Assembly: GCF_011392115.1 (NCBI RefSeq)
Contig: NZ_JAAJBT010000002.1
Span: forward strand, 124,001 to 188,000
From: Flavobacterium difficile
Lineage (GTDB): Bacteria > Bacteroidota > Bacteroidia > Flavobacteriales > Flavobacteriaceae
DNA length: 64,000 nucleotides
Reading direction: 5' to 3'
The translations under genes were made by a program, and so were the position numbers. The notes under the pieces are model-generated. The model made no database searches, had not been told where the DNA came from, and saw only the letters and a program-made list of their open reading frames with translations. This document shows, piece by piece, positions 25,847-34,098 of the stretch. Positions within the stretch are counted from its first letter, which is position 1; each line of letters starts with the position of its first letter.

Positions 25847-26197
25847 TTAAATTCTCAAAATTTTTTCCATTTTTCTGCCTTTCGCTAATTCGTCTACCAA
25901 TTTGTCTAAATAGCGAATTTGTTGAACCACTTTATCTTCAATGTCTTCAACGCGATAGCCGCAAATAACGCCTGTGATTTTATGAGCGTTTGAATGGATT
26001 TGTGGGGCTTGCACAAAAAATGTTTCGAAGTCATTCTTTCCATCAATTTGTTGTTGTAAAGTTTCCTCGTTGTAACCTGTTAGCCAAAAGATTACTTCAT
26101 TTAATTCGGCTTTAGTTCGGCCTTTTTTCTCCACTTTTTGAAGGTATAATGGGTAAACGCTTGAAAAAAGTAATCGATATATTCTGTTGTTGTCCAT
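25847..26197 (-). CDS. DUF2200 family protein
   Basis: The 116-residue protein fits DUF2200: it starts N-R-I-Y-R-L-L-F-S-S-V-Y-P-L-Y-L-Q-K-V-E-K-K-G and continues with E-V-I-x-W-L-T-G-Y. It then has H-S-N-A-H-K-I-T-G-V-I-C-G-Y-R-V-E-D-I-E-D-K and a helical end. The family is small, cytoplasmic and uncharacterised, with structural genomics models only as far as I recall. A TAAATTTG box lies 27 bases upstream of the start (26225-26232 read leftward), and the 104-residue gene follows closely. Confidence 0.8.
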   Translation of the reverse strand: MDNNRIYRLLFSSVYPLYLQKVEKKGRTKAELNEVIFWLTGYNEETLQQQIDGKNDFETFFVQAPQIHSNAHKITGVICGYRVEDIEDKVVQQIRYLDKLVDELAKGRKMEKILRI

Positions 26198-26269
26198 TCA
26201 CTATATGATTTATAGTTTGAGATACAAATTTAAAGATTAAATGCTTAAAGTAATGAATAAGTTATTTTA

Positions 26270-26312
26270 CAATAAAAAAAGCCTAACAAAACAATGAGTT
26301 TGAAAGGCTTTA
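26270..26312 (-). terminator. Terminator of the GlcG/HbpS gene
   Basis: AAAGCCT (26278-26284) pairs with AGGCTTT (26305-26311). Read leftward the stem is followed by a run of T (26274-26280 as A on +). It lies 28 bases past the stop of the 26341..26742 gene. Confidence 0.7.
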
Positions 26313-26340
26313 GTTGAATAAAATGGGGAGTTTATTCTGA

Positions 26341-26742
26341 TTATGCTATCACTTTTGCGCCAGCTTCAGCTACAATATGGTCGTTTTCTACACTACTTCC
26401 GCTTACGCCAATAGCTCCAATTACTGTTCCTTCAGCGTTTTTAATGATAACACCACCTGGGAAAGTTATCAGTCCACCATTACTGTGCTCGATATTAAAT
26501 AAAGGTGCATCTGGTTTTACTAAAGGTGTTAAAGTTGCCGTATCCATAGTAAACCATGCTGCAGTTTTTGCTTTTTTGAACGAAATGTCAATGGATCCAA
26601 TCCAAGCGCCGTCCATACGTGCAAAGGCAACTAAGTTGGAACCAGCATCTACTACACAGATGTCCATTTTTGTATCAATTTCTGTAGCTTTTAATTTAGC
26701 TGCTGCAATAACTGCTTCTGCTTGTTCTAAGGTTATGTTCAT
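26341..26742 (-). CDS. GlcG/HbpS-family heme-binding-like protein
   Basis: The 133-residue protein is a single GlcG/HbpS domain: a helix [12 protein letters not shown], then [21 protein letters not shown]. The central S-x-D-I-S-x-K-K-A-x-T-A and the C-terminal F-P-G-G-V-I-I-K and [10 protein letters not shown] blocks follow. HbpS of Streptomyces binds heme and senses redox stress; most members are unstudied. It has no signal peptide. It lies 16 bases after the OsmC gene, so the two probably form one transcript ending at the terminator at 26270. Confidence 0.85.
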   Translation of the reverse strand: MNITLEQAEAVIAAAKLKATEIDTKMDICVVDAGSNLVAFARMDGAWIGSIDISFKKAKTAAWFTMDTATLTPLVKPDAPLFNIEHSNGGLITFPGGVIIKNAEGTVIGAIGVSGSSVENDHIVAEAGAKVIA

Positions 26743-26758
26743 ATTTTTACTTTTTAAG

Positions 26759-27202
26759 TTATTTAATAAATTGTTTGTTTAAAGTGATAGGTGTAGCACT
26801 TAATGCCTTACTAATTGGACATCCCACTTTAGCTGCATCTGCCAATTCGTTAAATTGCGATTCTTCCATGCCACTAACTTTGCCAACTAAATGTAATTCG
26901 ATGTTGGTTATTGCGAAGCCTTCTTCAACGGCATCAAGAATTACTTTGGCCTCTACTTTTAATTCTTCAGGTGTAAATCCAGCTTGACTGATGGCGAAAC
27001 TTAAAGCCATTGCATAACAACCTGAGTGAGCTGCTGCAATTAATTCTTCTGGGTTTGTACCAAGTTTTCCGTCTTCGTTTTCGAAACGAGATTTAAAACT
27101 GTAAGGTGTGTTATCAAAAAATTTGTTAGAGGAATTTAAGCTTCCTGTGCCTTCTAATCCTGTTCCGTTCCAAACGGCTGTTGCTCTTCTAGTTGTTGCC
27201 AT
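26759..27202 (-). CDS. OsmC-family organic hydroperoxide reductase
   Basis: The 147-residue protein is a typical OsmC/Ohr domain. The first catalytic Cys is in [11 protein letters not shown] and the second in [11 protein letters not shown], with the conserved Arg in the N-terminal strand region. The enzyme reduces organic hydroperoxides using a thiol donor. The start [19 protein letters not shown] is typical of OsmC rather than Ohr. It is cytoplasmic, upstream of GlcG/HbpS and next to an alcohol dehydrogenase; the set suggests a stress-response group. Confidence 0.92.
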   Translation of the reverse strand: MATTRRATAVWNGTGLEGTGSLNSSNKFFDNTPYSFKSRFENEDGKLGTNPEELIAAAHSGCYAMALSFAISQAGFTPEELKVEAKVILDAVEEGFAITNIELHLVGKVSGMEESQFNELADAAKVGCPISKALSATPITLNKQFIK

Positions 27203-27304
27203 AATAACTTTTTTATAGTTAATAATTTGATGTTTTTTGTTGCATTCAAATACAAATATTTTTTTGATGTTACTATTTGTATTGCTTTTGATAATTAATT
27301 TAAA

Positions 27305-28327
27305 TTACAAATCCATATCTAATACAATTCTGTATTTTGCTTTACCACTGTGTAAGTGTGCCATCGCTTCATTGGCCTTTGATAATGGAAAATGTTCAGT
27401 TTGTGGTGTAATGTTGTGTTGTGCGGCAAATTTCAACATGGTGTCAATTTCAGCACGTGAACCAGTTGGAGACGCGTTAATACTTTTTTTAGCTAATAAA
27501 AGTGGGAAAATATTTACCGGAATAGGTTCTAGAATAGCGCCTACGAAATGTAATTTTCCATTGTTAGCCAATAAGGCCGTAATGCTGTCCCAATCTAATT
27601 TTACATTAGCTGTAATAATTAGTAAGTCGAAAGTTCCTTGTAACTTAGTTAAAGCATCTGTATCTACACTCGATACAACATGTTGCGCGCCAAAGGCTTT
27701 AAGTTCCTCTGTTTTATCCAATGACGAGGTGAAAGCGGTAAGGTTTACGCCCCAAGCTTTTAAAAACTTAAGTGCCATATGACCCAATCCACCAATTCCA
27801 AAAACTCCAACTCGTGCGGTTGGTAAAATATTGTGTTGTAATAAAGGAGAAAAAACGGTAATTCCACCACACAAAAGAGGTCCTACTTCTGCAAAATCAA
27901 TATTTTCAGGGATTGGAATGGCCCACATCCAATTGACTCTAATTTTGTTAGCAAATCCTCCATGATTACCCACAATAGTTGCTTGTCCGTTTGAACACAT
28001 TTGTTGTTGTCCGTTGATACATGATTCACAGTGTTGACAACAACTTGCATTCCAACCCACACCTACAGTTTGACCGATAGTTAAATTTTTTGATGCAGCT
28101 ACATTACCAAGACTTACTATTTTTCCAACAATTTCATGTCCAGGTACGAAAGGAAACGATGTGATTCCCCATTCGTTATTTAACATGGACAAGTCGGAAT
28201 GGCATAAACCGCAATGTTCAATTGCAATTTCAACTTCTTCACTGCTGATTTCTGGTAATTCATATTCGAAAGGCTCTAATACACCAGATGCTTGATGTGC
28301 CGCCATGGCTTTTACGATTGTACTCAT
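27305..28327 (-). CDS. Zinc-dependent NAD(P)-linked alcohol dehydrogenase
   Basis: The 340-residue medium-chain dehydrogenase resembles the cinnamyl alcohol/YahK-type aldehyde reductases. Catalytic zinc ligands lie in H-C-G-L-C-H-S-D and in P-G-H-E, and the structural zinc site is C-C-Q-H-C-E-S-C with a fourth Cys in Q-Q-M-C. The Rossmann loop is G-I-G-G-L-G-H. It probably reduces aldehydes with NADPH. The region to its left is a 102-base gap before OsmC with no terminator, so a link is possible. The AraC regulator lies two genes upstream. Confidence 0.9.
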   Translation of the reverse strand: MSTIVKAMAAHQASGVLEPFEYELPEISSEEVEIAIEHCGLCHSDLSMLNNEWGITSFPFVPGHEIVGKIVSLGNVAASKNLTIGQTVGVGWNASCCQHCESCINGQQQMCSNGQATIVGNHGGFANKIRVNWMWAIPIPENIDFAEVGPLLCGGITVFSPLLQHNILPTARVGVFGIGGLGHMALKFLKAWGVNLTAFTSSLDKTEELKAFGAQHVVSSVDTDALTKLQGTFDLLIITANVKLDWDSITALLANNGKLHFVGAILEPIPVNIFPLLLAKKSINASPTGSRAEIDTMLKFAAQHNITPQTEHFPLSKANEAMAHLHSGKAKYRIVLDMDL

Positions 28328-28440
28328 AATGTAGTTGGATTAGATTGTTTTTTTTAGTTAGAAATGATACAACTTTAATTTTTAATTAGCTTAAACTTTA
28401 TACATAATTGTATGGTAATTAAAGTTGAAGATTGTTACTG

Positions 28441-28989
28441 TTATCGTTGGTAATAGGTAACTATACTTGCCTTAGCTAAGGTATTGGCCCATAAATAATA
28501 CCCTACTAATTCTGGATTTGAATTGGCATCTAATCCTAATTTATCCGTCTTCAAAGCATATACGGTAAAAATGTAAGTATGGATTCCGTGGCCTTCAGGT
28601 GGACATGGTCCGCCAAAACCTGTTGCGCCAAAACTCGTCATACTTTGAATAGCACCTTTAGGCGCTAAGTTTAAACTTGGATTACCAGCTTTTGCGACCA
28701 TCTCTAAGTTATTTACTGGAATATCGAAAACTACCCAATGCCACCAACCTGCACCAGTTGGCGCATCTGGATCATAACACGTAATAGCAAAACTTTTAGT
28801 GCCTTCTGGAACATTTGTCCAGCTTAGTTGTGGAGAAGCATTATCTCCATTACATCCAAAACCATTGAATTCGTTGGTTTTTGTAAATGAACCTCCTAAA
28901 TCTTTACTCGTTAATGTGAATGTTTTTTGTGCCAATAATGTGCTACAAAATAAAACGAATACTGAAAAAAATAAAATTGTTTTACGCAT
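28441..28989 (-). CDS. YbhB/YbcL-type PEBP family protein, secreted
   Basis: The 182-residue protein has a signal peptide ending L-L-A-Q. It then has the phosphatidylethanolamine-binding (Raf kinase inhibitor-like) fold: S-P-Q-L-S-W-x-x-V-P, the D-P-D-A-P motif followed by W-W-H-W-V-V-F-D-I-P, and G-G-P-C-P-P-E-G-H-G-I-H-x-Y with the ligand-pocket His. Bacterial members have no firm function. A TAAATTTG box lies 25 bases upstream. It sits between an AraC-type regulator and an alcohol dehydrogenase, all leftward. Confidence 0.93.
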   Translation of the reverse strand: MRKTILFFSVFVLFCSTLLAQKTFTLTSKDLGGSFTKTNEFNGFGCNGDNASPQLSWTNVPEGTKSFAITCYDPDAPTGAGWWHWVVFDIPVNNLEMVAKAGNPSLNLAPKGAIQSMTSFGATGFGGPCPPEGHGIHTYIFTVYALKTDKLGLDANSNPELVGYYLWANTLAKASIVTYYQR

Positions 28990-29014
28990 TTTTATAAATT
29001 TTAAAATTGATTCA

Positions 29015-29022
29015 CAAATTTA
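29015..29022 (-). promoter_or_regulatory. -7 promoter box of the PEBP gene
   Basis: Read leftward, TAAATTTG matches TAnnTTTG and ends 25 bases before the start codon at 28989. Confidence 0.5.
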
Positions 29023-29077
29023 TCTTTTTTGTTACTATTCTTTTTATTAGAAAGGCTCAAAAAATGTTGCTAAAAGT

Positions 29078-29929
29078 TCAACTGTTTAATTGTGATTGTT
29101 TCGGAGTAATTCCGAATTTATGTTTATACGCTTGCACAAAACTAGAGAAATTCTCGAAGCCTACATCTTCATAAATATCTGCTGGTCGCATTTTTTTGGT
29201 TTTTAGTAAGTAGTCGGAATGTTCCAGTCTCTTTTCTTGAAACCATTTTTTGGGGCTAGTTTGAAATTCTTTTTCAAATTTTCTTTTGAATGTAGAAACA
29301 CTCATGTTACACAAGAAGGAAAGTTCTTGAATGCTTAAATTAATTAAGGCGTTTTTTTGAATGGTTTCAATAAACGATTTATTGCTGTCGTTAGTTTGAT
29401 GTAAAAAGTTATATAAAAAATCGACACCGTTTTTTTGTACCAAATGCATTAAAATTTCTTCTAATTTTAAAGGTAAAATTGTATCTAAAAAGGCTTTAGG
29501 ATGGTTTTTTAAGTGTACTAAATTTTCTACGATGTTCGTAGTTATCGTATCATATTTAAAAATTAAAAAAGGGGCATCGTTTGCATTCGATTTTTTGTCG
29601 AATTTATATTTTGTTAGAAAGTTTTCTATTGCTTGGTCGGGAAAGAAAAGCAGCATACTTCTGTAATTATTACTTAAAGAAATGTTTTCACTCATTAAGC
29701 AATTCCCCGATTTTATTAATAGAAATTTGTCACTTTCAATTAGTGTTGTTTTATTGTGCGTAATTAGCTCCTTTGTTCCGTCTAATAAAAAACTAAATAC
29801 ATTTTTATTAAGTTGTACTTTGTTCTTTGTTACACTTTTTGAAATTAAGTACTCATGTAATTGTACTTCGCCTTGATTGATGTTTTGAATTTCTTGAGGT
29901 AAGGTTTGAATGGCTACTTTTTCGTTCAT
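29078..29929 (-). CDS. AraC-family transcriptional regulator
   Basis: The 283-residue protein has an N-terminal cupin-like sensing part (about 1-165) and a C-terminal pair of helix-turn-helix motifs. The first is L-S-I-Q-E-L-S-F-L-C-N-M-S-V-S-T-F-K-R-K-F and the second is A-D-I-Y-E-D-V-G-F-E-N-F-S-S-F-V-Q-A-Y-K, followed by the family's F-G-I-T-P-K-Q end. AraC proteins usually activate genes near their own. The leftward genes PEBP, alcohol dehydrogenase, OsmC and GlcG/HbpS are the obvious candidates, though no shared operator was found by eye. Confidence 0.93.
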   Translation of the reverse strand: MNEKVAIQTLPQEIQNINQGEVQLHEYLISKSVTKNKVQLNKNVFSFLLDGTKELITHNKTTLIESDKFLLIKSGNCLMSENISLSNNYRSMLLFFPDQAIENFLTKYKFDKKSNANDAPFLIFKYDTITTNIVENLVHLKNHPKAFLDTILPLKLEEILMHLVQKNGVDFLYNFLHQTNDSNKSFIETIQKNALINLSIQELSFLCNMSVSTFKRKFEKEFQTSPKKWFQEKRLEHSDYLLKTKKMRPADIYEDVGFENFSSFVQAYKHKFGITPKQSQLNS

Positions 29930-30309
29930 GACAACTGCATTAATTTCGGACTTGACTATTTATTTTAGCTACTACTTTCCAATGTTTTACAAGTAAATAG
30001 CTTCACAAATTTAAATAAAAAATTAATGAAAATCGCATTTTTTAAGATAGTCGTTGATTTATTGCTTTTCTGCAATTTTTCATTTGAAAAGCTATTGTTG
30101 TTTTCTAGCCGTGGGTGGAACGGCATCCTTTTGTTTTGTTGCTTTGTTAAAAAAAGCAATACAACAAAAGATATAGTGGAACACGCGTGAGTTGGTGTTT
30201 TGAAAACGGGTTTTTCTTGCTCCTAAATAAAAAAATCACGCAATGTTTCAGATTTGCAAAGTTTTAGATGTGTTTTTTGTGACTCTGCGGCTTTGCGTGA
30301 ACATAATTT
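29930..30309. other. 380-base non-coding gap before uvrB
   Basis: The gap between the AraC start and the uvrB 3' end holds the structured repeat copy 2 (30107..30222). A degenerate GACTCTGCGGCTTTGCGTGA word (30281-30300) lies directly before the uvrB stop. A 64-residue reading frame at 29965..30159 has no coding character and overlaps the repeat. Nothing else was recognised. Confidence 0.7.
30107..30222 (+). ncRNA. Structured intergenic repeat, copy 2 (possible Flavo-1-type RNA)
   Basis: This has the same ordered blocks as 4399..4500. GCCGT (30108-30112) pairs with ACGGC (30120-30124), and CGGCATCCTTTT (30121-30132) is identical in both. A long hairpin follows (CTTTTGTT-TTGTTGCTTT with AAAGCAAT-ACAACAAAAG), then AAAAGATATAG-GGAA (30166-30181) and GGGTTTTTC. 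The stem here is longer and of different sequence than in copy 1 while remaining paired. The Flavo-1 identity is a guess from memory. Confidence 0.55.
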
Positions 30310-32298
30310 TTACAACTTCTCTTGCAATTCCTTAATTTCATCTCTAAACTTAGCCGCTTGCATGAAATCTAATTCTTTTGCGGCTTTTTCCATGAGTTTT
30401 CGAGTATCTCGGATTTTCTTTTCGATTTCTGGTTTGCTTAAGTATTCACTTTCAGGTTCGGCGGCTTTGTAAGCTTGGTTTTCGTAATATTGTGTCGAAA
30501 CCGAATTGGCGCTAAAAGCATTACCTAAACTTTTATTTAAGGCTTGTGGAGATTTTCCATGTAACGTATTGTAAGCTGTTTGTTTTTCCCTACGGTAAAT
30601 GGTTTCGTCTATGGTGTGTTGCATGCTGGCAGTAATTTTGTCGGCATACATAATGGCTTTTCCATTCACGTTTCTGGCGGCTCTTCCGACGGTTTGAGTT
30701 AAAGAGCGTTTGCTTCGTAAAAATCCTTCTTTATCGGCATCTAAAATGGCTACTAACGATACTTCAGGTAAATCTAATCCTTCACGTAATAAATTGACAC
30801 CAATTAAGACATCAAAAATACCTTTACGTAAATCCTGCATGATTTCCACCCGTTCCAAAGTATCTACATCGGAATGAATATAACGACAACGAATAGAAAC
30901 TTTGGTTAAATATTTTGATAATTCTTCCGCCATACGTTTGGTTAACGTGGTGACTAAAACTCGCTCATCAGCTTCACAACGGATTTGAATTTCTTCAATT
31001 AAATCGTCAATTTGATTGGCACTTGGACGGATTTCTATGATTGGGTCTAATAATCCAGTTGGACGAATAATTTGTTCTACATAAATCCCTTCCGATTTTT
31101 GCATTTCGTAATCGGCAGGTGTGGCAGAAACGTAAACAACTTGATTTTGTAAGGCTTCAAATTCTTCAAATTTTAACGGACGGTTGTCCATCGCAGCTGG
31201 TAATCGGAAACCGTATTCAACTAAGTTTTCTTTTCGACTTCTGTCGCCGCCATACATTGCGTGGACTTGTGAAATAGTAACGTGACTCTCATCGACAACC
31301 ATCAAATAATCGTCTGGGAAATAATCTAATAAACAGAAAGGTCGGGTTCCAGGTTCACGACCATCAAGGTAACGCGAATAATTTTCAATTCCAGAACAAT
31401 AGCCTAATTCGCGAATCATTTCTAAGTCGAAATTGGTGCGTTCTTCTAGTCGTTTGGCTTCTAAATGTTTGCCGATTTCTCGGAAATATTCCACTTGTTT
31501 CACCATGTCTTGTTGGATTTCCCAAATGGCTTTTTGTAAAATATCTGGTGATGTTACAAACATATTGGCTGGATAAATACTTAATTTGTCGTATTTTTCT
31601 AACACTTGTGAAGTTCGTGCATCAAAGGCTTCAATTTCTTCAATTTCATCTCCAAAAAAGTGAATACGGAACGGTTCGTCGCCATAACTTGGGAAAACTT
31701 CAACCGTATCGCCTTTAATTCGGAAGGTTCCGGGTGTGAATTCCATTTCTGTTCTGGCGTATAAACTTTGCACCAATTGATGCAATAATTTGGTACGCGA
31801 AATGGCTTGACCGTTTTCTAAATTGATGACATTTTTTTGAAATTCAACAGGATTTCCAATACCATACAAACAAGAAACAGAGGAAATTACAATAATATCT
31901 CTACGACCTGAAAGTAGGGCAGAAGTAGTACTTAATCGAAGTTTTTCTAATTCTTCGTTAATCGATAAATCTTTTTCAATATATGTTCCAGTTACTGGAA
32001 TAAAGGCTTCTGGTTGGTAATAATCGTAATACGAAACAAAATACTGCACCGAATTATTCGGAAAAAATTGCTTGAATTCCGAGTACAATTGCGCCGCTAA
32101 GGTTTTGTTATGTGCTAAGATTAAAGTTGGTTTTTGAACTTCTTGCACCACATTCGCCACAGTAAAAGTTTTTCCTGAACCGGTTACTCCTAATAAAGTT
32201 TGGTATTTTTCGCCTGCAAGAATTCCCTTAGCTAATTTTTCAATGGCTTGCGGTTGATCTCCTGTTGGCACATAATCGGATACGACTTGGAATTTCAT
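30310..32298 (-). CDS. uvrB: Excinuclease ABC subunit B
   Basis: The 662-residue protein is a complete UvrB, the damage-verifying helicase-like subunit of nucleotide excision repair. It shows Walker A G-V-T-G-S-G-K-T near residue 39 and the beta-hairpin region Y-Y-D-Y-Y-Q-P-E-A-Y-type block (YDYYQPEAF here). Helicase motifs V-V-D-E-S-H-V and V-G-R-A-A-R-N follow, and the C-terminal UVR coiled coil (K-L-M-E-K-A-A-K-E-L-D-F-M-Q-A-A-K-F-R-D) contacts UvrC. Upstream on the same strand lie a four-helix-bundle gene, a PagL-like gene and uvrA. A tract of ATTTACG words precedes its start. Confidence 0.98.
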   Translation of the reverse strand: MKFQVVSDYVPTGDQPQAIEKLAKGILAGEKYQTLLGVTGSGKTFTVANVVQEVQKPTLILAHNKTLAAQLYSEFKQFFPNNSVQYFVSYYDYYQPEAFIPVTGTYIEKDLSINEELEKLRLSTTSALLSGRRDIIVISSVSCLYGIGNPVEFQKNVINLENGQAISRTKLLHQLVQSLYARTEMEFTPGTFRIKGDTVEVFPSYGDEPFRIHFFGDEIEEIEAFDARTSQVLEKYDKLSIYPANMFVTSPDILQKAIWEIQQDMVKQVEYFREIGKHLEAKRLEERTNFDLEMIRELGYCSGIENYSRYLDGREPGTRPFCLLDYFPDDYLMVVDESHVTISQVHAMYGGDRSRKENLVEYGFRLPAAMDNRPLKFEEFEALQNQVVYVSATPADYEMQKSEGIYVEQIIRPTGLLDPIIEIRPSANQIDDLIEEIQIRCEADERVLVTTLTKRMAEELSKYLTKVSIRCRYIHSDVDTLERVEIMQDLRKGIFDVLIGVNLLREGLDLPEVSLVAILDADKEGFLRSKRSLTQTVGRAARNVNGKAIMYADKITASMQHTIDETIYRREKQTAYNTLHGKSPQALNKSLGNAFSANSVSTQYYENQAYKAAEPESEYLSKPEIEKKIRDTRKLMEKAAKELDFMQAAKFRDEIKELQEKL

Positions 32299-32309
32299 TT
32301 TGATTTACG

Positions 32310-32385
32310 AGGAATGATTTACGATTTACGATTTACGATTTGCGAATTTAAGATTTACAATTTACGAATTTACGATTTTAGAGTT
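32310..32385. repeat. Degenerate ATTTACG short-period repeat
   Basis: ATTTACG is repeated about seven times with drift (GATTTACGATTTACGATTT, then GCGAATTT, ACAATTTACG and so on) in the gap between the four-helix-bundle gene and uvrB. A related tract lies on the other side of the four-helix-bundle gene (32815-32880). Confidence 0.9.
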
Positions 32386-32388
32386 AAT

Positions 32389-32751
32389 TTATGATTTATT
32401 TCTTACCGTTTTTAATGTTGAAACGATTATTGCTGTAATTTCATTTGCTTCTTGGATTAAAGGTAAGAATTGTTTTTCTAATTGTAGATTTTCCAATTTA
32501 GAAACATCATTTAATAATTCTAAAAAGAAATGACTTTCATCTGCTTCTTCTTCGACAATTTTTAATTTATTAATAAAATCTGCATTTGATTTTGCTCTTT
32601 GGAGTGCTCTATAATTCGCTCCTACAGAACTGGAACACCTAATTAATTGAGAAACATAGGCATTAAATTCTCTTGATTTTGGTAGTTTAGAGCATAAAAT
32701 CCAACAATCTAATGCGAACTTTTTTGTTCTTTGTTTCATTATTTCTTTCAT
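32389..32751 (-). CDS. Four-helix-bundle protein (S23/IVP family)
   Basis: The start is taken at 32751 (M-K-E-I-M-K-Q-R), giving 120 residues; an in-frame start at 32781 is possible. The protein contains the family's hallmark helices: R-C-S-S-S-V-G-A-N-Y-R-A-L-Q-R-A-K-S-N-A-D-F, followed by K-L-K-I-V-E-E-E-A-D-E-S. This is the family first met in 23S rRNA intervening sequences (S23, PF05635) and later as free-standing genes and as diversity-generating-element accessory Avd. No rRNA or reverse transcriptase is near. It is flanked on both sides by ATTTACG repeats inside the uvrA-uvrB region. Confidence 0.85.
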   Translation of the reverse strand: MKEIMKQRTKKFALDCWILCSKLPKSREFNAYVSQLIRCSSSVGANYRALQRAKSNADFINKLKIVEEEADESHFFLELLNDVSKLENLQLEKQFLPLIQEANEITAIIVSTLKTVRNKS

Positions 32752-32814
32752 GATTTTTTTATTTGGCTTATACAAAAGCAAAAATCGTAAAATAAATTTA
32801 TAAATCAGAATTTA

Positions 32815-32880
32815 AGTTCGTAAATCGTAACTCCAAAATTGTAAATCATTATTTAGGTTCGTAAATCCCAATTCGTAAAT
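32815..32880. repeat. Degenerate TCGTAAAT short-period repeat
   Basis: TTCGTAAAT words recur four times with drift (TTCGTAAATCGTAA, ATTGTAAATC, TTCGTAAATCCC, TTCGTAAATTCC) between the PagL-like gene and the four-helix-bundle gene. They are the complement-strand form of the ATTTACG tract at 32310. Confidence 0.8.
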
Positions 32881-32886
32881 TCCAAA

Positions 32887-34095
32887 TTAAAAAGTATGAA
32901 TATAACCCATAGAAAATTCGCTATAATCGGCTTGTCCTAATCTGGAAACGATATGACCGCCTATGTAGAAATTGTTTTTAGGTTGTTTGTAAGTGTTAAT
33001 AAGATAATATTTTAATCCTAATTTACCTGATATAAAGCGTTTTAAAGTGTATGTGCTTCCTTCTGCTTTACCCATTTCATATTGTTGGGTTTGTTTATTG
33101 ATTAATGTGGCATCTAAACGATATTCGGCTGGGAAAAAAGGTCGAAATAAAGTAATACCCAGTTCTGTTTCTATTGCTATATGTTGCATTAAGAATTCGT
33201 AATTTAAAGCAATTCCAGCGCTACTAGCATTTAAAAAAGGATTGTTTTGAAGTTTTGGATAGTCTTCTGAAACTAAATTATTGCCTTCCTTGATGTATTT
33301 GTAATTGTTTTGATAGTTTCTCATGTAAATGCCTATACCTACTTTATGTATTTTGTTGTAGATTTTTCCATACATGAAATCGAATGAATACACGTTTCTT
33401 CTGTAATTATAAAAGCGATATAAGGCATGTTCGCCAATTCCGGTTTGAATGGAAAAGAACGATTGGTTACTTTTTTTAATTTCTTTAGATGTAGTGAATT
33501 GATCAGTGGTATTCCCTTCTTTTTTAAAACCATTGTAGGAAAAGTTTACGCCAATGGCTAATGTGTTAATTCCGTTATTAGGCCATTGAATATGGCCGTT
33601 AGAATAATGTAAATAGTTTAGGTTTAATCGTGTTTGGAGATTGTTTTTTTGAAAGATATCATAATATAAACCTAGTCGGAAAGCATAAGTAAAATCTGTT
33701 GAAATGGCTTTGTTTTGCCAGTTTTCTATAGTATGTTTTTTAGTATGATAAGCTACACCTAAAGCACCTAATAATTTTAGTTTTTCGTTTTTTAAGAAAA
33801 TAGGCTTTTCAATATAAGGAAGAAGTGAAATTGTATGTCCAATTTTTTCTGTATTTCCATGATTGGCGACTTGTAGAATTACACCTGTATACGGATTTCT
33901 GAGTTGTTTGACCCAATTTAACGAATCGTTGTGTTGTATTCCGAAACCAATTCCTATGGTTTGACTTGCCTTTAAACTGATAAACGTATTATCAGCTGAT
34001 GAAGTTTCACCAATAGAATATTCGGCGAAAAGCTGTTTTTTTTGTGCAGAGATACTGGTAAGACCTAATAAAAATAAGAAGATGCTTTTCTTCAT
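32887..34095 (-). CDS. Outer-membrane acyloxyacyl hydrolase (PagL-like)
   Basis: The 402-residue protein has a signal peptide (T-S-I-S-A-Q) and a beta-strand pattern of an outer-membrane barrel ending G-Y-I-H-T-F. The middle contains L-H-Y-S-N-G-H-I-Q-W-P-N-N-G-I-N, matching the catalytic H-x-S region of lipid A 3-O-deacylase PagL and related acyloxyacyl hydrolases. The protein is about twice PagL's length, so a second barrel-like or extracellular region (about 205-400) is present. Lipid A remodelling is inferred. It starts three bases after the uvrA stop, so it is probably co-transcribed with uvrA. Confidence 0.65.
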   Translation of the reverse strand: MKKSIFLFLLGLTSISAQKKQLFAEYSIGETSSADNTFISLKASQTIGIGFGIQHNDSLNWVKQLRNPYTGVILQVANHGNTEKIGHTISLLPYIEKPIFLKNEKLKLLGALGVAYHTKKHTIENWQNKAISTDFTYAFRLGLYYDIFQKNNLQTRLNLNYLHYSNGHIQWPNNGINTLAIGVNFSYNGFKKEGNTTDQFTTSKEIKKSNQSFFSIQTGIGEHALYRFYNYRRNVYSFDFMYGKIYNKIHKVGIGIYMRNYQNNYKYIKEGNNLVSEDYPKLQNNPFLNASSAGIALNYEFLMQHIAIETELGITLFRPFFPAEYRLDATLINKQTQQYEMGKAEGSTYTLKRFISGKLGLKYYLINTYKQPKNNFYIGGHIVSRLGQADYSEFSMGYIHTF

Positions 34096-34098
34096 TGA

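Noticed and set aside
27237..27782. 181-residue rightward frame opposite the alcohol dehydrogenase
   Set aside because: It is antisense to a clear dehydrogenase gene, with a composition typical of a shadow frame (Cys-, Ser- and Ala-rich).
29965..30159. 64-residue leftward frame before uvrB
   Set aside because: It overlaps the structured repeat, has no recognisable motif and lies in a repeat-rich gap.
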